Of a stretch of 64,000 nucleotides of DNA, positions 44,814-52,789 are shown in pieces. Made by a program: the position numbers and the translations under genes. Location: NCBI RefSeq assembly GCF_007752535.1, contig NZ_CP036426.1:310001-374000 (forward strand), given 5' to 3'. This DNA is from Tautonia plasticadhaerens (GTDB lineage: Bacteria; Planctomycetota; Planctomycetia; Isosphaerales; Isosphaeraceae). The notes under the pieces are model-generated. The model saw only the letters and a program-made list of their open reading frames with translations, was not told the DNA's origin and did not search any database. Numbering within the stretch: the first letter of the stretch is position 1; every line of letters starts with the position of its first letter.

Positions 44814-45443
44814 TCAGGGGAGCAGATCCCGGGCCGGGATCGACCCGCAGTCCCGGCCGTCGATGACCACCGGGATCGGGTCGGCCTCTCCCAGGGTCCG
44901 GACGGTGGCATACCTCGGGTCCTCTCCGGGGCCGGAGGGGTCGGTGTACACCTCGATCGTCCTCTTGCGGAGATTCACGAGCCAGCAGACGGGGATGCCC
45001 GCCCAGGCGAACCGGGTGATGTGGCGGCGGTCCTCGTACAGCGACGAGTCGGCCACCTCGACGATCAAGGGGACGTCGGCCGGGCCGGGCTTCCGGGCGT
45101 TGTAATCCCGGATCGTACCCCGGAGGACGAGCACGTCGGGTTCCGGCTCGCTGTCCCCCCCCCAAGGGCCTCCGGGAAGGGCAATGGGGTCTTCCTTCGA
45201 GACGTGAAACTCTTGGGGGACGACTCGACCCAATCCGACGACGATGAGCTTGACCGTTGAAATGTGGGGGTCGCCCTTGGTCATTTTGTTCACCAGGATG
45301 CCGTCGAGAAGCACGACCTTGTCCCGGGGCCCGAGCAGGCCGAGTTCGGCGATCCTGTGGTAAAGGTCCAGGCCCACCCGGTAGGGGGTGTGCCGGCGTC
45401 GGCTCCGGGGGCCGGTCGAGGTTCGTCGCCTGGCGGTGGCCAT
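44814..45443 (-). CDS. Uma2 family endonuclease, possibly inactive
   Basis: 209 residues from the ATG at 45443. The core is clear: EPEPDVLVLRG supplies the Asp and PLIVEVADSSLYEDRRHI the Glu. At the position of the usual catalytic Lys (D-R-x-x-K-x-x-x-Y-A-x-A-G-I) the sequence is EDRRHITRFAWAGI, so His seems to replace Lys. The C-terminus has PVCWLVNLRKRTIEVYTDP, normal for the family. The N-terminal 30 residues are Arg/Thr-rich. It reads toward the GH15 gene and diverges from the dihydroorotate dehydrogenase gene. Confidence 0.85.
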   Translation of the reverse strand: MATARRRTSTGPRSRRRHTPYRVGLDLYHRIAELGLLGPRDKVVLLDGILVNKMTKGDPHISTVKLIVVGLGRVVPQEFHVSKEDPIALPGGPWGGDSEPEPDVLVLRGTIRDYNARKPGPADVPLIVEVADSSLYEDRRHITRFAWAGIPVCWLVNLRKRTIEVYTDPSGPGEDPRYATVRTLGEADPIPVVIDGRDCGSIPARDLLP

Positions 45444-45594
45444 CGGTCGGTCGCTCCCTGGCTGGGAAAGTGCCATCGAGGGTCCGGCGCTCCGGCAAAC
45501 CCGGCATCCTGATACCCTAGTCGGATGCGGGCCTCCGGGCAATTCCGGGGCCGAGGAGGGGGTCGAGCGAGGGGGACGACGAGCCGTGGTGTCG

Positions 45595-46506
45595 ATGCGG
45601 GTGAGCCTGGGGAGACTGGAGCTGCGGAACCCGGTGCTGGTGGCGTCGGGCACGTTCGGCTACGTCCGGGAGATGGCCGGGTTCGTCCGGCTGGCTCGGC
45701 TGGGCGGGGTGATTCCGAAGACCGTCACCGCGAGGCCCCGGGCCGGCAACCCGACCCCCCGGACGGTGGAGACCGCCTCCGGCCTGCTCAACGCCATCGG
45801 CCTGGACAACGACGGCATCGACCACTTCCGGGCCCATCACCTGCCCTACCTGAGGACCGTCGGGACGGCGGTCGTCGCCAACATCGCCGGGGAGGACGAG
45901 GACCAGTTCGTCCGGATGGCCGCCGACCTGGGGGAGGAGCCCGGCATCGCCGCCGTCGAGTTGAACCTCTCCTGCCCGAACGTCAGCCACGGGCTCGACC
46001 TGGGGGTGGACCCGTCGGCGGTCTCCCGGGTCGTCTCCCGGTGCCGGGAGGCCTGCCCGCACCCGATCATCGCTAAGCTGACGCCCAACGTGACCGACGT
46101 CACCAAGGTCGCCCGGGCCGCCTACGAGGCCGGGGCCGACGCCGTGAGCCTGATCAACACCGTGGTCGGCCTGGCGGTCGACTGGAGGAGGCGCCGCCCG
46201 GTCCTCGCCAACGACGTCGGCGGCCTGAGCGGCCCGGCGATTAAGCCGATCGCCCTGCGGATGGTCTGGCAGGTCCGACGGGCCGTCCCCGGGCTGCCGA
46301 TCATCGGCATCGGCGGCATCTGCTCGGCCGACGACGCGATGGAATTCCTGCTGGCCGGGGCCTCCGCCGTGCAGGTCGGCACGGCCACCTTCGCGGACCC
46401 GACCCTGGCCGATCGGCTGGTCGACGAGCTGCCGGCGAAACTGACAGTAGCCGGGGTCGCCGACGTGAACGAGTTCATCGGGACCCTGAGGTCGAACAAG
46501 GGATAG
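45595..46506 (+). CDS. pyrD: Dihydroorotate dehydrogenase, class 1B type
   Basis: 303 residues. It oxidises dihydroorotate to orotate in pyrimidine synthesis. The class 1B start MRVSLGRLELRNPVLVASGTFGY is present; in-frame GTG codons at 45586 and 45589 are alternatives. The FMN and substrate blocks include NAIGLDNDGI, ELNLSCPNVSHG with the active-site Cys, GADAVSLINT and IIGIGGICSADDAMEFLLAGASAVQVGTA. Class 1B enzymes pair with the PyrK Fe-S/FAD subunit; no pyrK is next to it here. Soluble. It is followed 14 bp later by an unknown small gene in the same direction. Confidence 0.95.
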   Translation: MRVSLGRLELRNPVLVASGTFGYVREMAGFVRLARLGGVIPKTVTARPRAGNPTPRTVETASGLLNAIGLDNDGIDHFRAHHLPYLRTVGTAVVANIAGEDEDQFVRMAADLGEEPGIAAVELNLSCPNVSHGLDLGVDPSAVSRVVSRCREACPHPIIAKLTPNVTDVTKVARAAYEAGADAVSLINTVVGLAVDWRRRRPVLANDVGGLSGPAIKPIALRMVWQVRRAVPGLPIIGIGGICSADDAMEFLLAGASAVQVGTATFADPTLADRLVDELPAKLTVAGVADVNEFIGTLRSNKG

Positions 46507-46520
46507 CGGGGCGGCTCCGA

Positions 46521-46946
46521 ATGCGGGTCGACATCTCGGGCTGCCTGGCGGCGTACCTCGCCGGCAATCGGGGCCTCGTCCCCGGGGCTCCCGACGCGTC
46601 CCGGCCGGCCGATTACGGCGTCTCGGCCATCCTGGACGGGGGGGTGATCCGACTGACGCTGACCTTCCGGGCCGGGTCGGCGTATTGCTGCCGCCAGCCC
46701 GGCTGCCACCTGGATATTCCCGAGGACGGCCGCTGGGGGCGATTGCGTCGTGCGTTGTCGGCCGACGGCCTTGCACCGACATCCCGGCTGACAATCCGGC
46801 TCACGATCCTCGTCGAGGACGGGGCCCTGTTCTTCGACTTCTCCCGACCGGACCCCGGGTGCCGGGGCCGGTACGCTTTCGCGCCGGCGACCGGATCGAA
46901 GATCGAGGCGGTCCTCGTCGAGGGCAGGTTGGACGAGCCCGAGTGA
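46521..46946 (+). CDS. Small hypothetical protein in the pyrD transcript
   Basis: 141 residues, 14 bp after pyrD and in the same direction. It contains VSAILDGGVIRLTLTFRAGSAYCCRQPGCHLDI, with a CC...C cluster, and a second part LTIRLTILVEDGALFFDFSRPDPGCRGRY. Three to four Cys could bind a metal. Beta-rich, cytosolic, not recognised. The tight spacing argues it is a real gene rather than a chance frame, although codon position use is similar to shadows in this genome. Confidence 0.6.
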   Translation: MRVDISGCLAAYLAGNRGLVPGAPDASRPADYGVSAILDGGVIRLTLTFRAGSAYCCRQPGCHLDIPEDGRWGRLRRALSADGLAPTSRLTIRLTILVEDGALFFDFSRPDPGCRGRYAFAPATGSKIEAVLVEGRLDEPE

Positions 46947-47503
46947 CGCCGAGGGGCGCCCGGAGCGAAGGGATCGGCCCGGGAGGGGCCGGTCACCGGG
47001 ATCGGACGTCGCAAGGCCCGAGGCGACGGCTCGGGAGGGCTCGGTGCGCCACGATTCCCTCGCGTGCCTGTCTGTAATTTTTTGCATTCACAAAGGTTTA
47101 TGTCGATCCCATTGGCTTCGTTCCGGCAGGACGACCTGCCGGATTGGGTTCGTCTGGTCGCGATTCCCCGCCGGGCGACGGCCTCCGACTCCGAGGGGGA
47201 CGGTGCGCCTGCGGTGCGCCCCTGGTGCGCCGCCCGGTGCGCCGGACCCGTTCTTTCGATCGTGCTTCCTGTGAGAGAGTTGCGTCGATCGGGGCCGATT
47301 CGTTTCGGTGGTGGAGGGCGGCCGATCGGGTTCGTTTGGTCGCCGGCGAGGGGGGCAATCCCGTTCACGGGGTGATCGCCGGGGCTCGACGAGTCCGGAT
47401 TGCCAAAGACGAGGGCGGGGCGGGGAGAGGTCCCAAGCCAGGAGCGCGTCACCGTCTATATCATCGTGGAATGGCCGTCCGGCAGTCACCGAATCGGCGA
47501 CGG
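46947..47503. other. 557-bp intergenic region with short dispersed repeats
   Basis: No convincing gene: frames on both strands (up to about 103 codons) lack a ribosome site and consist of repeated-looking sequence. The region is more AT-rich than the genome. It contains several copies of the motif ATTGGGTTCGTTTGG (see the repeat entry). A relic of a mobile element or an unrecognised regulatory RNA is possible. Confidence 0.5.
47111..47343. repeat. Short repeat family, motif ATyGGsTTCGTyTGG
   Basis: The clearest pair is GATTGGGTTCGTCTGGTCGC (47142-47161) and GATCGGGTTCGTTTGGTCGC (47324-47343), 18 of 20 identical. Weaker copies are ATTGGCTTCGTTCCGG (47111-47126) and CCGATTCGTTTCGG (about 47295-47308). 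All are in the same orientation. Frames crossing them give the recurring peptide xIGFVWS/NEPNPI that is seen in spurious planctomycete ORFs, suggesting a dispersed extragenic repeat of this phylum. Confidence 0.55.
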
Positions 47504-48016
47504 TCAGGGGGAGGCGGGGCGGTCGGCCGACCGGCGCCGGGCCTCGATCTGGCGGAAGAAGTCGACCTCCAGGCGGTTGCTCCGGAGGGCTTCGAGCGCC
47601 TCCCGGACGAGCTGGATGCAGGCGACCAGCAACAGGCAGACGCCGACGACCGCCAGGCCGGTCGGCAGGGCGACGGCCCGGTGCTCGAACAGGATGTCGA
47701 CCGCCAGGCCGAGGCTCGTGCCCACGAAGGAGGCGAAGGCGAGGTAGAGGGCCACCAAGGCCAGCCGGATGCGGTCCCCCCGCCAGACGAGGCGGCCGAG
47801 CTGGTCGGAGTTGTGTGCCAGGCGGTCGTCGACGAAGTCCAGGTCGGTCTTGCCCCGGCAGAGGGCGTCGGATTGCGTCGTGACGGCCCGGATGCGGTCG
47901 ACGACCCGGGACATTCGGTTCGAGGTGGAGATGATCAGCGAGCCGTTGGCCGTCAGGAAGATGGCCGGGGTGATCATGGCCGAGAGGGTCTGGTAGTCGG
48001 GCACGATGGCCGGCAT
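47504..48016 (-). CDS. DUF2721 membrane protein
   Basis: 170 residues from the ATG at 48016. It begins IVPDYQTLSAMITPAIFLTANGSLIISTSNRMSRVVDRIR, which is the DUF2721 pattern: a first membrane helix followed by an Arg-rich amphipathic stretch. Two more helices follow at about 95-120 (ALVALYLAFASFVGTSLGLAVDIL) and 125-148 (LPTGLAVVGVCLLLVACIQL). The C-terminus is a charged helix. Function unknown; it occurs widely in bacteria as a small inner-membrane protein. It diverges from the acyltransferase gene across a 399-bp gap. Confidence 0.85.
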   Translation of the reverse strand: MPAIVPDYQTLSAMITPAIFLTANGSLIISTSNRMSRVVDRIRAVTTQSDALCRGKTDLDFVDDRLAHNSDQLGRLVWRGDRIRLALVALYLAFASFVGTSLGLAVDILFEHRAVALPTGLAVVGVCLLLVACIQLVREALEALRSNRLEVDFFRQIEARRRSADRPASP

Positions 48017-48415
48017 GGCGGGCCTGGCGATTCTCGAAGGGCGGTGGTGGTGGGTGGCGGGCGTCCGATCCGAGGATGATCCGATCCGGGACGGCCGGGA
48101 GTCAACGAGGAGGCGGCCGGATCGGGGCCACCGCGTCGGCCGGCCGGTCGGTCTCCGGCCCCTCGGGCGTCGGGGGAATGCGGTCGGGGTCGGCCCGCCC
48201 TGCTCGGGAATTCGAGCCGCCCCGTCCAATCCGGAGGGGCAGGCCGCGAACCCCTTCTCGACGCGGCCGGGCCGGCCTCTCCGGGCCCGTCCCGATGCGA
48301 ACCACGTGCTGCGGCCCGCCGGCCCGCCGGCCGGCCGGGGTCGGCGCGGCGGGGAGGCCGTGCCCCGTGCCCGTGCCCCGGGGGGCCGATCGACCACATC
48401 GACGAGGAGCAGGCG
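48017..48415. other. 399-bp intergenic region between divergent genes
   Basis: No gene or clear promoter hexamer could be supported. It is GC-rich, with a GTGCCCCGTGCCCGTGCCCC repeat tract near 48362-48380. It must hold the promoters of both the DUF2721 and the acyltransferase gene. Confidence 0.4.
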
Positions 48416-49717
48416 ATGACCGACGCGACGGCGGCCCCCGAGCGATACCACGCCTTCGATGCGCTGCGGGCCGTGATGATGCTGCTGGGGGTGTTGCTGC
48501 ACGCCTGCCAATTCTACTTGCCGGACCCGCTCTTCCCCGGGTTCGACTTCCGGGACACGCGCACCTCGGCCGCTTGCGGGCTGGCGTTCTTCTCGATCCA
48601 CGCCTTCCGCATGCAGGTGTTCTTCGCGATGGCGGGGTTCTTCGCGGCCCTGCTCTGCGAGCGGAGGGGGGTGCGGGGGATGTGGTCGAACCGGATGAGG
48701 CGGGTCGGCCTGCCGCTGGTGGTGGGGTGGCTGATCCTCTTCCCGATCACGATCTCGGCCTTCCTGTACGGCTGCGCGAGGCACGAGGGCGTGCCGGCGT
48801 GGGAGGCGGTCCGGGGCTGGTGGACGTCGGGGCAGATCCCCTGGATCGACGACTGGAATCCGCTCTACAGCCTGTTCCTGGTCACGCCGCTGCACCTGTG
48901 GTTCCTGTACGCCCTGATCTGGCTCTACATGGCGGCGGTCGTCTCCCGATGGGTCGGCGGCCGGGGCGGCGGGGCGGTCGGCCGGGCGGCGAGCCGGCTG
49001 TTCCGGGGGCTGGCGGCCCGGCACCTGCTGCTGCCGGCGTCGATCGGCCTGAGCGTCTTGACGGTGCTGCCGAATCCCTCGGGCCTGTTCGCGCAGGAGT
49101 TCCCGCTGTTCCTGCCCAACCCGCTGGTCATGCTCGCCTACGGCCCGTTCTTCGGGTTCGGCTGGATGCTGTACCGCAACCTCGACCTGCTGCCCGTCCT
49201 CGCCCGGAGGCCGGCCCTGACGCTGGCCGCCGCGGCGGGGGTGCTGGTGCTCTACTTCCGGGTGCTCGAATCGGCCTTCACCGAGGAGGGGCGGAACGCG
49301 ATGCGGCTGGCGACGGCGGCGAGCGGCTCGGCGGTCGCCTGGCTCTGCACCTTCGGCTTCATCGGGCTGTCCCTGCGGCTGTTCGGCCGGCCGAGCCCGG
49401 CGATGCGTTACGTGTCCGACTCGGCCTACTGGGTCTACCTGGCCCACCTGCCGCTCATCTACTGGATGCAGGGCCTGCTGTTCGACCTGCCCGCGCCGGC
49501 GCTGGTGAAGGCGGCGATCATCCTGCTCGCCTCGACCTCGCTGCTGCTGCTCAGCTACGACCTGGTCGTGCGGCCGGGGTTCGTCGGGCGATTCCTGAAC
49601 GGGAGGACGTATCCGTCGGTGTTGCTCGGCCGTCGGGACCGGCGGGCTCTTGACGGGGGCGCCCTCGCCGGGGCGGGAGGGGTGCCGGTCCCCTCGGAGG
49701 CCGGCGGCCCCGGGTGA
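48416..49717 (+). CDS. Membrane acyltransferase, acyltransferase-3/OpgC-like
   Basis: 433 residues, about 10-12 membrane helices. It begins RYHAFDALRAVMMLLGVLLHAC, the acyltransferase-3 start with the catalytic-type Arg and His. LYSLFLVTPLHLWFLYALIWLYM and VYLAHLPLIYWMQGLLFDL are characteristic of the OpgC/MdoC group that transfers succinyl or other acyl groups to periplasmic glucans. The C-terminal 30 residues are Gly/Ala-rich. It decorates an extracytoplasmic polysaccharide or glycan; which one is not clear. It converges on the lipoprotein gene at 49728. Confidence 0.88.
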   Translation: MTDATAAPERYHAFDALRAVMMLLGVLLHACQFYLPDPLFPGFDFRDTRTSAACGLAFFSIHAFRMQVFFAMAGFFAALLCERRGVRGMWSNRMRRVGLPLVVGWLILFPITISAFLYGCARHEGVPAWEAVRGWWTSGQIPWIDDWNPLYSLFLVTPLHLWFLYALIWLYMAAVVSRWVGGRGGGAVGRAASRLFRGLAARHLLLPASIGLSVLTVLPNPSGLFAQEFPLFLPNPLVMLAYGPFFGFGWMLYRNLDLLPVLARRPALTLAAAAGVLVLYFRVLESAFTEEGRNAMRLATAASGSAVAWLCTFGFIGLSLRLFGRPSPAMRYVSDSAYWVYLAHLPLIYWMQGLLFDLPAPALVKAAIILLASTSLLLLSYDLVVRPGFVGRFLNGRTYPSVLLGRRDRRALDGGALAGAGGVPVPSEAGGPG

Positions 49718-49727
49718 TCGGCCGGGG

Positions 49728-50174
49728 TCACTGCGTGGCGACCTCCTCCAGGTCGAAGTCGTGCTGGTTGCCCGAGGAGTCGTCGGCGACGGTGATGCTC
49801 AACGTGGACTGGCTGTTGTATGCGGGGGGGATGCGGTCGAAGAAGACGGCCAGGGCGGGGCCGCCGGGGTCGACGGCGTTCTCGAGCGTGCGGCCGGTCT
49901 CCTCCAGCGACGAGATCTCGACGCGGTAGGTGCCGCCGGCATAGGGGCCGGATCGGGACGGGATGTCGTAGCGGCCCGCCTCGATCGCCCCCCCGGTCGA
50001 GCCGCCGGGGGTGTTGCCGGTGGGGCTGAAGATGATCCGGCCGTCCTCGACCGGCTGGCCGTCATAGGAGACCGCCCCCCAGACGCGCATCGGCCGGGGG
50101 CCCGGGTCTGCGCATCCGGGGAGCAGCAGCAGGGCCAGGGCGGTCGGGACGATCGGGGGGCGAGAGACCCTCAT
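49728..50174 (-). CDS. Secreted lipoprotein with transthyretin-like fold (second DUF1559 partner)
   Basis: 148 residues. Signal peptide PTALALLLLPGCADPG has a lipobox with Cys near residue 21. The mature part MRVWGAVSYDGQPVEDGRIIFSP ... GRYDIPSRSGPYAGGTYRVEISS follows the same plan as the lipoprotein at 7557-8048: strand, DGxP/NGEP turn, Gly-rich loop, GTYRVEI. It ends with HDFDLEEVATQ. It is the second gene of an operon headed by the DUF1559 gene at 50302-51285, 127 bp downstream. Probable surface or periplasmic lipoprotein; function unknown. Confidence 0.8.
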   Translation of the reverse strand: MRVSRPPIVPTALALLLLPGCADPGPRPMRVWGAVSYDGQPVEDGRIIFSPTGNTPGGSTGGAIEAGRYDIPSRSGPYAGGTYRVEISSLEETGRTLENAVDPGGPALAVFFDRIPPAYNSQSTLSITVADDSSGNQHDFDLEEVATQ

Positions 50175-50301
50175 GGGGCGGTCCTTGTGGTGGCTCGGGT
50201 GGGGAGGTCGGTCGGCCGGGGGGCGGGATCGGACGGGGGTTCGTCCCGGCCGTCGCCCCCTCGGGGGCCGGCGGCCGGGACTCGGGCCGGGCCCAGTAGG
50301 C

Positions 50302-51285
50302 TCAGTACTGGTCGGCCGAGATGACCTCCCCGCCGTTGATGCTGGCCAGGGCCTGCCAGATGGAGAGGTTGATCGTGTTCTTGAAGAACCGGACCGAGCC
50401 GCCGGCCATCATGGCGTTGACGCCGCCGGGGTGGTAGCTGCGGGCCGAGTAGACGTGGGTGCTCCAGCAGGCCCCCGAGTCGTCGCAGGGGGACTTCGTC
50501 TTGTCGCAGCCGTTGTAGACGTAGGCGACGGCGCGCCACATCGAGTCGGGGATCGGCGAGTTCGGCCCTCGCATGTGGACGTAGTTGCCGCCGAGGTCGT
50601 TCCACCAGGTGCCCCGGTAGCCCTGGGAGCCGTCCGGATCCGTGATGCACTCGGAGGCGGCCACGGTGTTCGAGGTCCCGTCCCGGACGTGCTGCACGCC
50701 CCGGGTGACGTTCACGTTCGTCAGCGCCTTGAGGGGGGAGGGCTGGAGGCTCGGGTCGTTGGGGCAGTTGTCGTAGGCCCAGGGGGCCCCGCGCTCGATC
50801 ATCGGCCCGGCGGCATTGTAGGTCGCCACGTAGTTCGACCGCGACCAGCCCTCGGGCCGGTACCTCGCGCACTGGCCCCCCTCGTCGGAGGGGCAGACGT
50901 AGGAGGCGATCACCGAATGCCAGGTCGTGTGGTTGACCAGGTTGTAGCCGGGGCCGCCGAAGCCGATGTCGTAGTTATACGACTGGCCGATCGTCCCCTG
51001 CTCGACGAACGGGAGGATGAACTCGGTCCAGACGTTCCGGGCCGAATTCAGCCTCGGCACGGACATGTGGCCCGGGGGGAAGGCGCCGTAGGAGGAGTGG
51101 TAGTTGTGGAAGGCCAGGCCGATCTGCTTGAGGTTGTTGGTGCACTGGGCGCGTCGGGCGGCCTCCCGGGCCGACTGCACCGCGGGCAGTAAGAGGGCGA
51201 TGAGCACGCCGATGATGGCGATGACCACCAGCAACTCAATCAGCGTGAAGGCTCGGGCTCGGTGGCGGGTCGACTCGGTGCGCAT
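50302..51285 (-). CDS. DUF1559 pseudopilin-like protein (second copy)
   Basis: 327 residues. The prepilin signal [19 protein letters not shown] has Glu at the right place after the cleavage site, followed by [17 protein letters not shown] and [15 protein letters not shown], the DUF1559 hallmark. C-terminally it ends [30 protein letters not shown]. Eight Cys in the middle part suggest disulfides. It shares plan and operon partner with the pair at 6574-8048 but has no TGAGAC-N4-TCTCA operator in the upstream gap. It is probably assembled by a type II/IV secretion-like pseudopilus. Confidence 0.93.
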   Translation of the reverse strand: MRTESTRHRARAFTLIELLVVIAIIGVLIALLLPAVQSAREAARRAQCTNNLKQIGLAFHNYHSSYGAFPPGHMSVPRLNSARNVWTEFILPFVEQGTIGQSYNYDIGFGGPGYNLVNHTTWHSVIASYVCPSDEGGQCARYRPEGWSRSNYVATYNAAGPMIERGAPWAYDNCPNDPSLQPSPLKALTNVNVTRGVQHVRDGTSNTVAASECITDPDGSQGYRGTWWNDLGGNYVHMRGPNSPIPDSMWRAVAYVYNGCDKTKSPCDDSGACWSTHVYSARSYHPGGVNAMMAGGSVRFFKNTINLSIWQALASINGGEVISADQY

Positions 51286-51665
51286 GGGATCGTCCTGCCT
51301 CGGGGGGAGAAGGGGGATCGGCCCGGTTCCGTCGCCGCCCGGCCGCCCGGGAGGCCCTCACCGCCGGCTCCTCGCCGGGCGCAGGGGGACCGCGGCGGCC
51401 GGCCCGATCGGGCCCGGCCCTCGACGACCGCGACGGTGGCCCGGATGCCGGGGCATCGCTCCCACGGCCATCGGGCGTTCAATCGACCTCCGAAGAGTCC
51501 GGGATCGGTTCACCCATCCCGGCAATCGCTTAACTTCGCGTGAGCGACGACCCCGGTCAAGGGAATTCCGCAAATGTCCCCGACTCGAGGGGGGCCGGGA
51601 AGGTCGGCGAGCCGGGGAGGCGTCGGGCCCCGGTCGGGATCTCCGGCCGACGTGGCCGGGCGGGC
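51286..51665. other. 380-bp intergenic region upstream of the second DUF1559 gene
   Basis: No gene. The only AT-richer spot is around 51520-51545 (AATCGCTTAACTTCG). No iron-type palindrome was found here, unlike upstream of the first DUF1559 gene. The methyltransferase gene ends at the right edge on the same strand, so this gap must hold the DUF1559 promoter or read-through. Confidence 0.5.
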
Positions 51666-52349
51666 CTATCGCCGTCGGATGCGATGCAAGGTCCCCCTCA
51701 AGGGCCGGCCGTGCTCGTCCTCCGAGCGGATCGGCGACGACTCGGAGCGCAGGCCGGCGGCGGAGAGGGCGGGCCCCAGGTCCTCGGTGGCGACCCGGTA
51801 GGGGCCGGAGACGAGCGCGACGCCGTCGGGCGCGAGCAGGGCGCGGAGGACCCCGACGACCAGCGGGACCAGGCGACGCTCGTAGAGCACGTCGGCGCCG
51901 AGGATGACGGGATATCGGGCGTCGGGGGGATCCCGCCAGTCGAGCAAATCGGTGGAGACGCGGTCGGGGCCGAAGCCGTTGGCGGTGGCGCTGCGGCCGA
52001 CGAAGCGGAGGGGGGCGAGGTCGTAGTCGGTGAAGACGACCCGGGAGAGGCCGGCGTCCAGGCCGACCAGCCCGGCCAGGCCGAGGCCGCAGCCCAGCTC
52101 CAACGCGGTGAGATCCGGCCCCCAGGGCTCGACGGCCACCGCCTCGGCCAGCAGGAAGGCGCCGGGCCAGAGGTAGGCCCAGTAGGGCATGTAGTCGTCC
52201 CGGGCGTTCCAGTCGAGCACGACTGGGTCGTCGAGCAGCCGATCCGGGTCGGCCGGTCGGCAGAGGCGGATCGCCCGGCCGCCGACCTCCAAGGTGGGGG
52301 TGGCCTCGGGCCCCGTGTAGCGAGAATCCGGCGCGACCACGCTCATCAT
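51666..52349 (-). CDS. Class I SAM-dependent methyltransferase
   Basis: 227 residues from the ATG at 52349 (52346 is equally possible). The frame is open back to 52427, but that would place the start inside the feo promoter and operator, so it was rejected. The SAM-binding motif I is LTALELGCGLGLAGLVG; VVFTDYDLAPLRF and YPVILGADVLYERRLVPLVVGVL are motifs II and III. The latter matches the METTL/lysine methyltransferase-like family. It acts on proteins or small molecules in the cytosol. It is divergent from feoA and its start is only about 60 bp from the operator, so it may share control. Confidence 0.83.
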   Translation of the reverse strand: MMSVVAPDSRYTGPEATPTLEVGGRAIRLCRPADPDRLLDDPVVLDWNARDDYMPYWAYLWPGAFLLAEAVAVEPWGPDLTALELGCGLGLAGLVGLDAGLSRVVFTDYDLAPLRFVGRSATANGFGPDRVSTDLLDWRDPPDARYPVILGADVLYERRLVPLVVGVLRALLAPDGVALVSGPYRVATEDLGPALSAAGLRSESSPIRSEDEHGRPLRGTLHRIRRR

Positions 52350-52373
52350 CACCCCGACGGCTTCATAAAAGGT

Positions 52374-52427
52374 TTGACGGCCCTCGGCCGATTCTACTAT
52401 AATCCGATCGTTGAGACTGAATCTCAA
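52374..52427 (+). promoter_or_regulatory. feo operon promoter with Fur-box-like palindrome near +1
   Basis: TTGACG at 52374-52379, an 18-bp spacer, TATAAT at 52398-52403, and the perfect inverted repeat TTGAGA-CTGAA-TCTCAA at 52411-52427. This layout, a repressor site over the start of an iron transporter operon, is classical for Fur. The central 15 bases (TGAGAC-N4-TCTCA) match the operator at 6461-6475 at 11 positions. The palindrome also lies just upstream of the divergent methyltransferase. Confidence 0.8.
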
Positions 52428-52519
52428 TACGCAATCGACTCGAATGGATCGCGGCCCGAGGACGCACCTGGGCCGGGTCGTCCCGCCTCCCGAGACCCGC
52501 CTAGCGAGGGAGCGTCTGC

Positions 52520-52789
52520 ATGTCGGTCATCGCCGCGACGCCGCCGATCGAGGCCGAGTTGATCCCGCTGACCCTGCTCCGCCCCGGCCAGCGGGCCCTC
52601 GTGGATCAGGTGATCGGCGGGGGGATGCTGGTGCACCGGCTCCGGGAGATGGGGCTCCGGGGCGGGGCCGAGGTCGAGATGGTCCGCCCGGGGAGCCCCT
52701 GCATCATCCGGCTCGACGGCCACAAGCTGGGCGTCCGCTCCGACGAGCTGTCCGGGGTGCTCGTGAGGGCGGGGACCTCCGGGGCATGA
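52520..52789 (+). CDS. feoA: FeoA-domain protein (first)
   Basis: 89 residues. An SH3-like FeoA domain is evident: PLTLLRPGQRALVDQVIGGGMLVHRLREMGLRGGAEVEMV, then GSPCIIRLDGHKLGVRSDELSGVLV. The GLR/RL.EMG pattern is the core of FeoA. It is cytosolic and binds to FeoB, modulating Fe2+ uptake. It is the first gene after the operator, and its stop overlaps the start of the second FeoA (ATGA). Confidence 0.92.
   Translation: MSVIAATPPIEAELIPLTLLRPGQRALVDQVIGGGMLVHRLREMGLRGGAEVEMVRPGSPCIIRLDGHKLGVRSDELSGVLVRAGTSGA

Noticed and set aside
42558-45260. 900-codon plus-strand frame
   Set aside because: Antisense shadow of GH15 and Uma2 genes.
47064-47375. 103-codon frame in the repeat-rich gap
   Set aside because: No ribosome site, no domain, and the sequence is made of the short repeats; other frames on both strands are equally open.
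52350-52427. Longer N-terminus of the methyltransferase starting at 52427
   Set aside because: It would run through the feo promoter and the palindrome; family members start near the later ATG pair.
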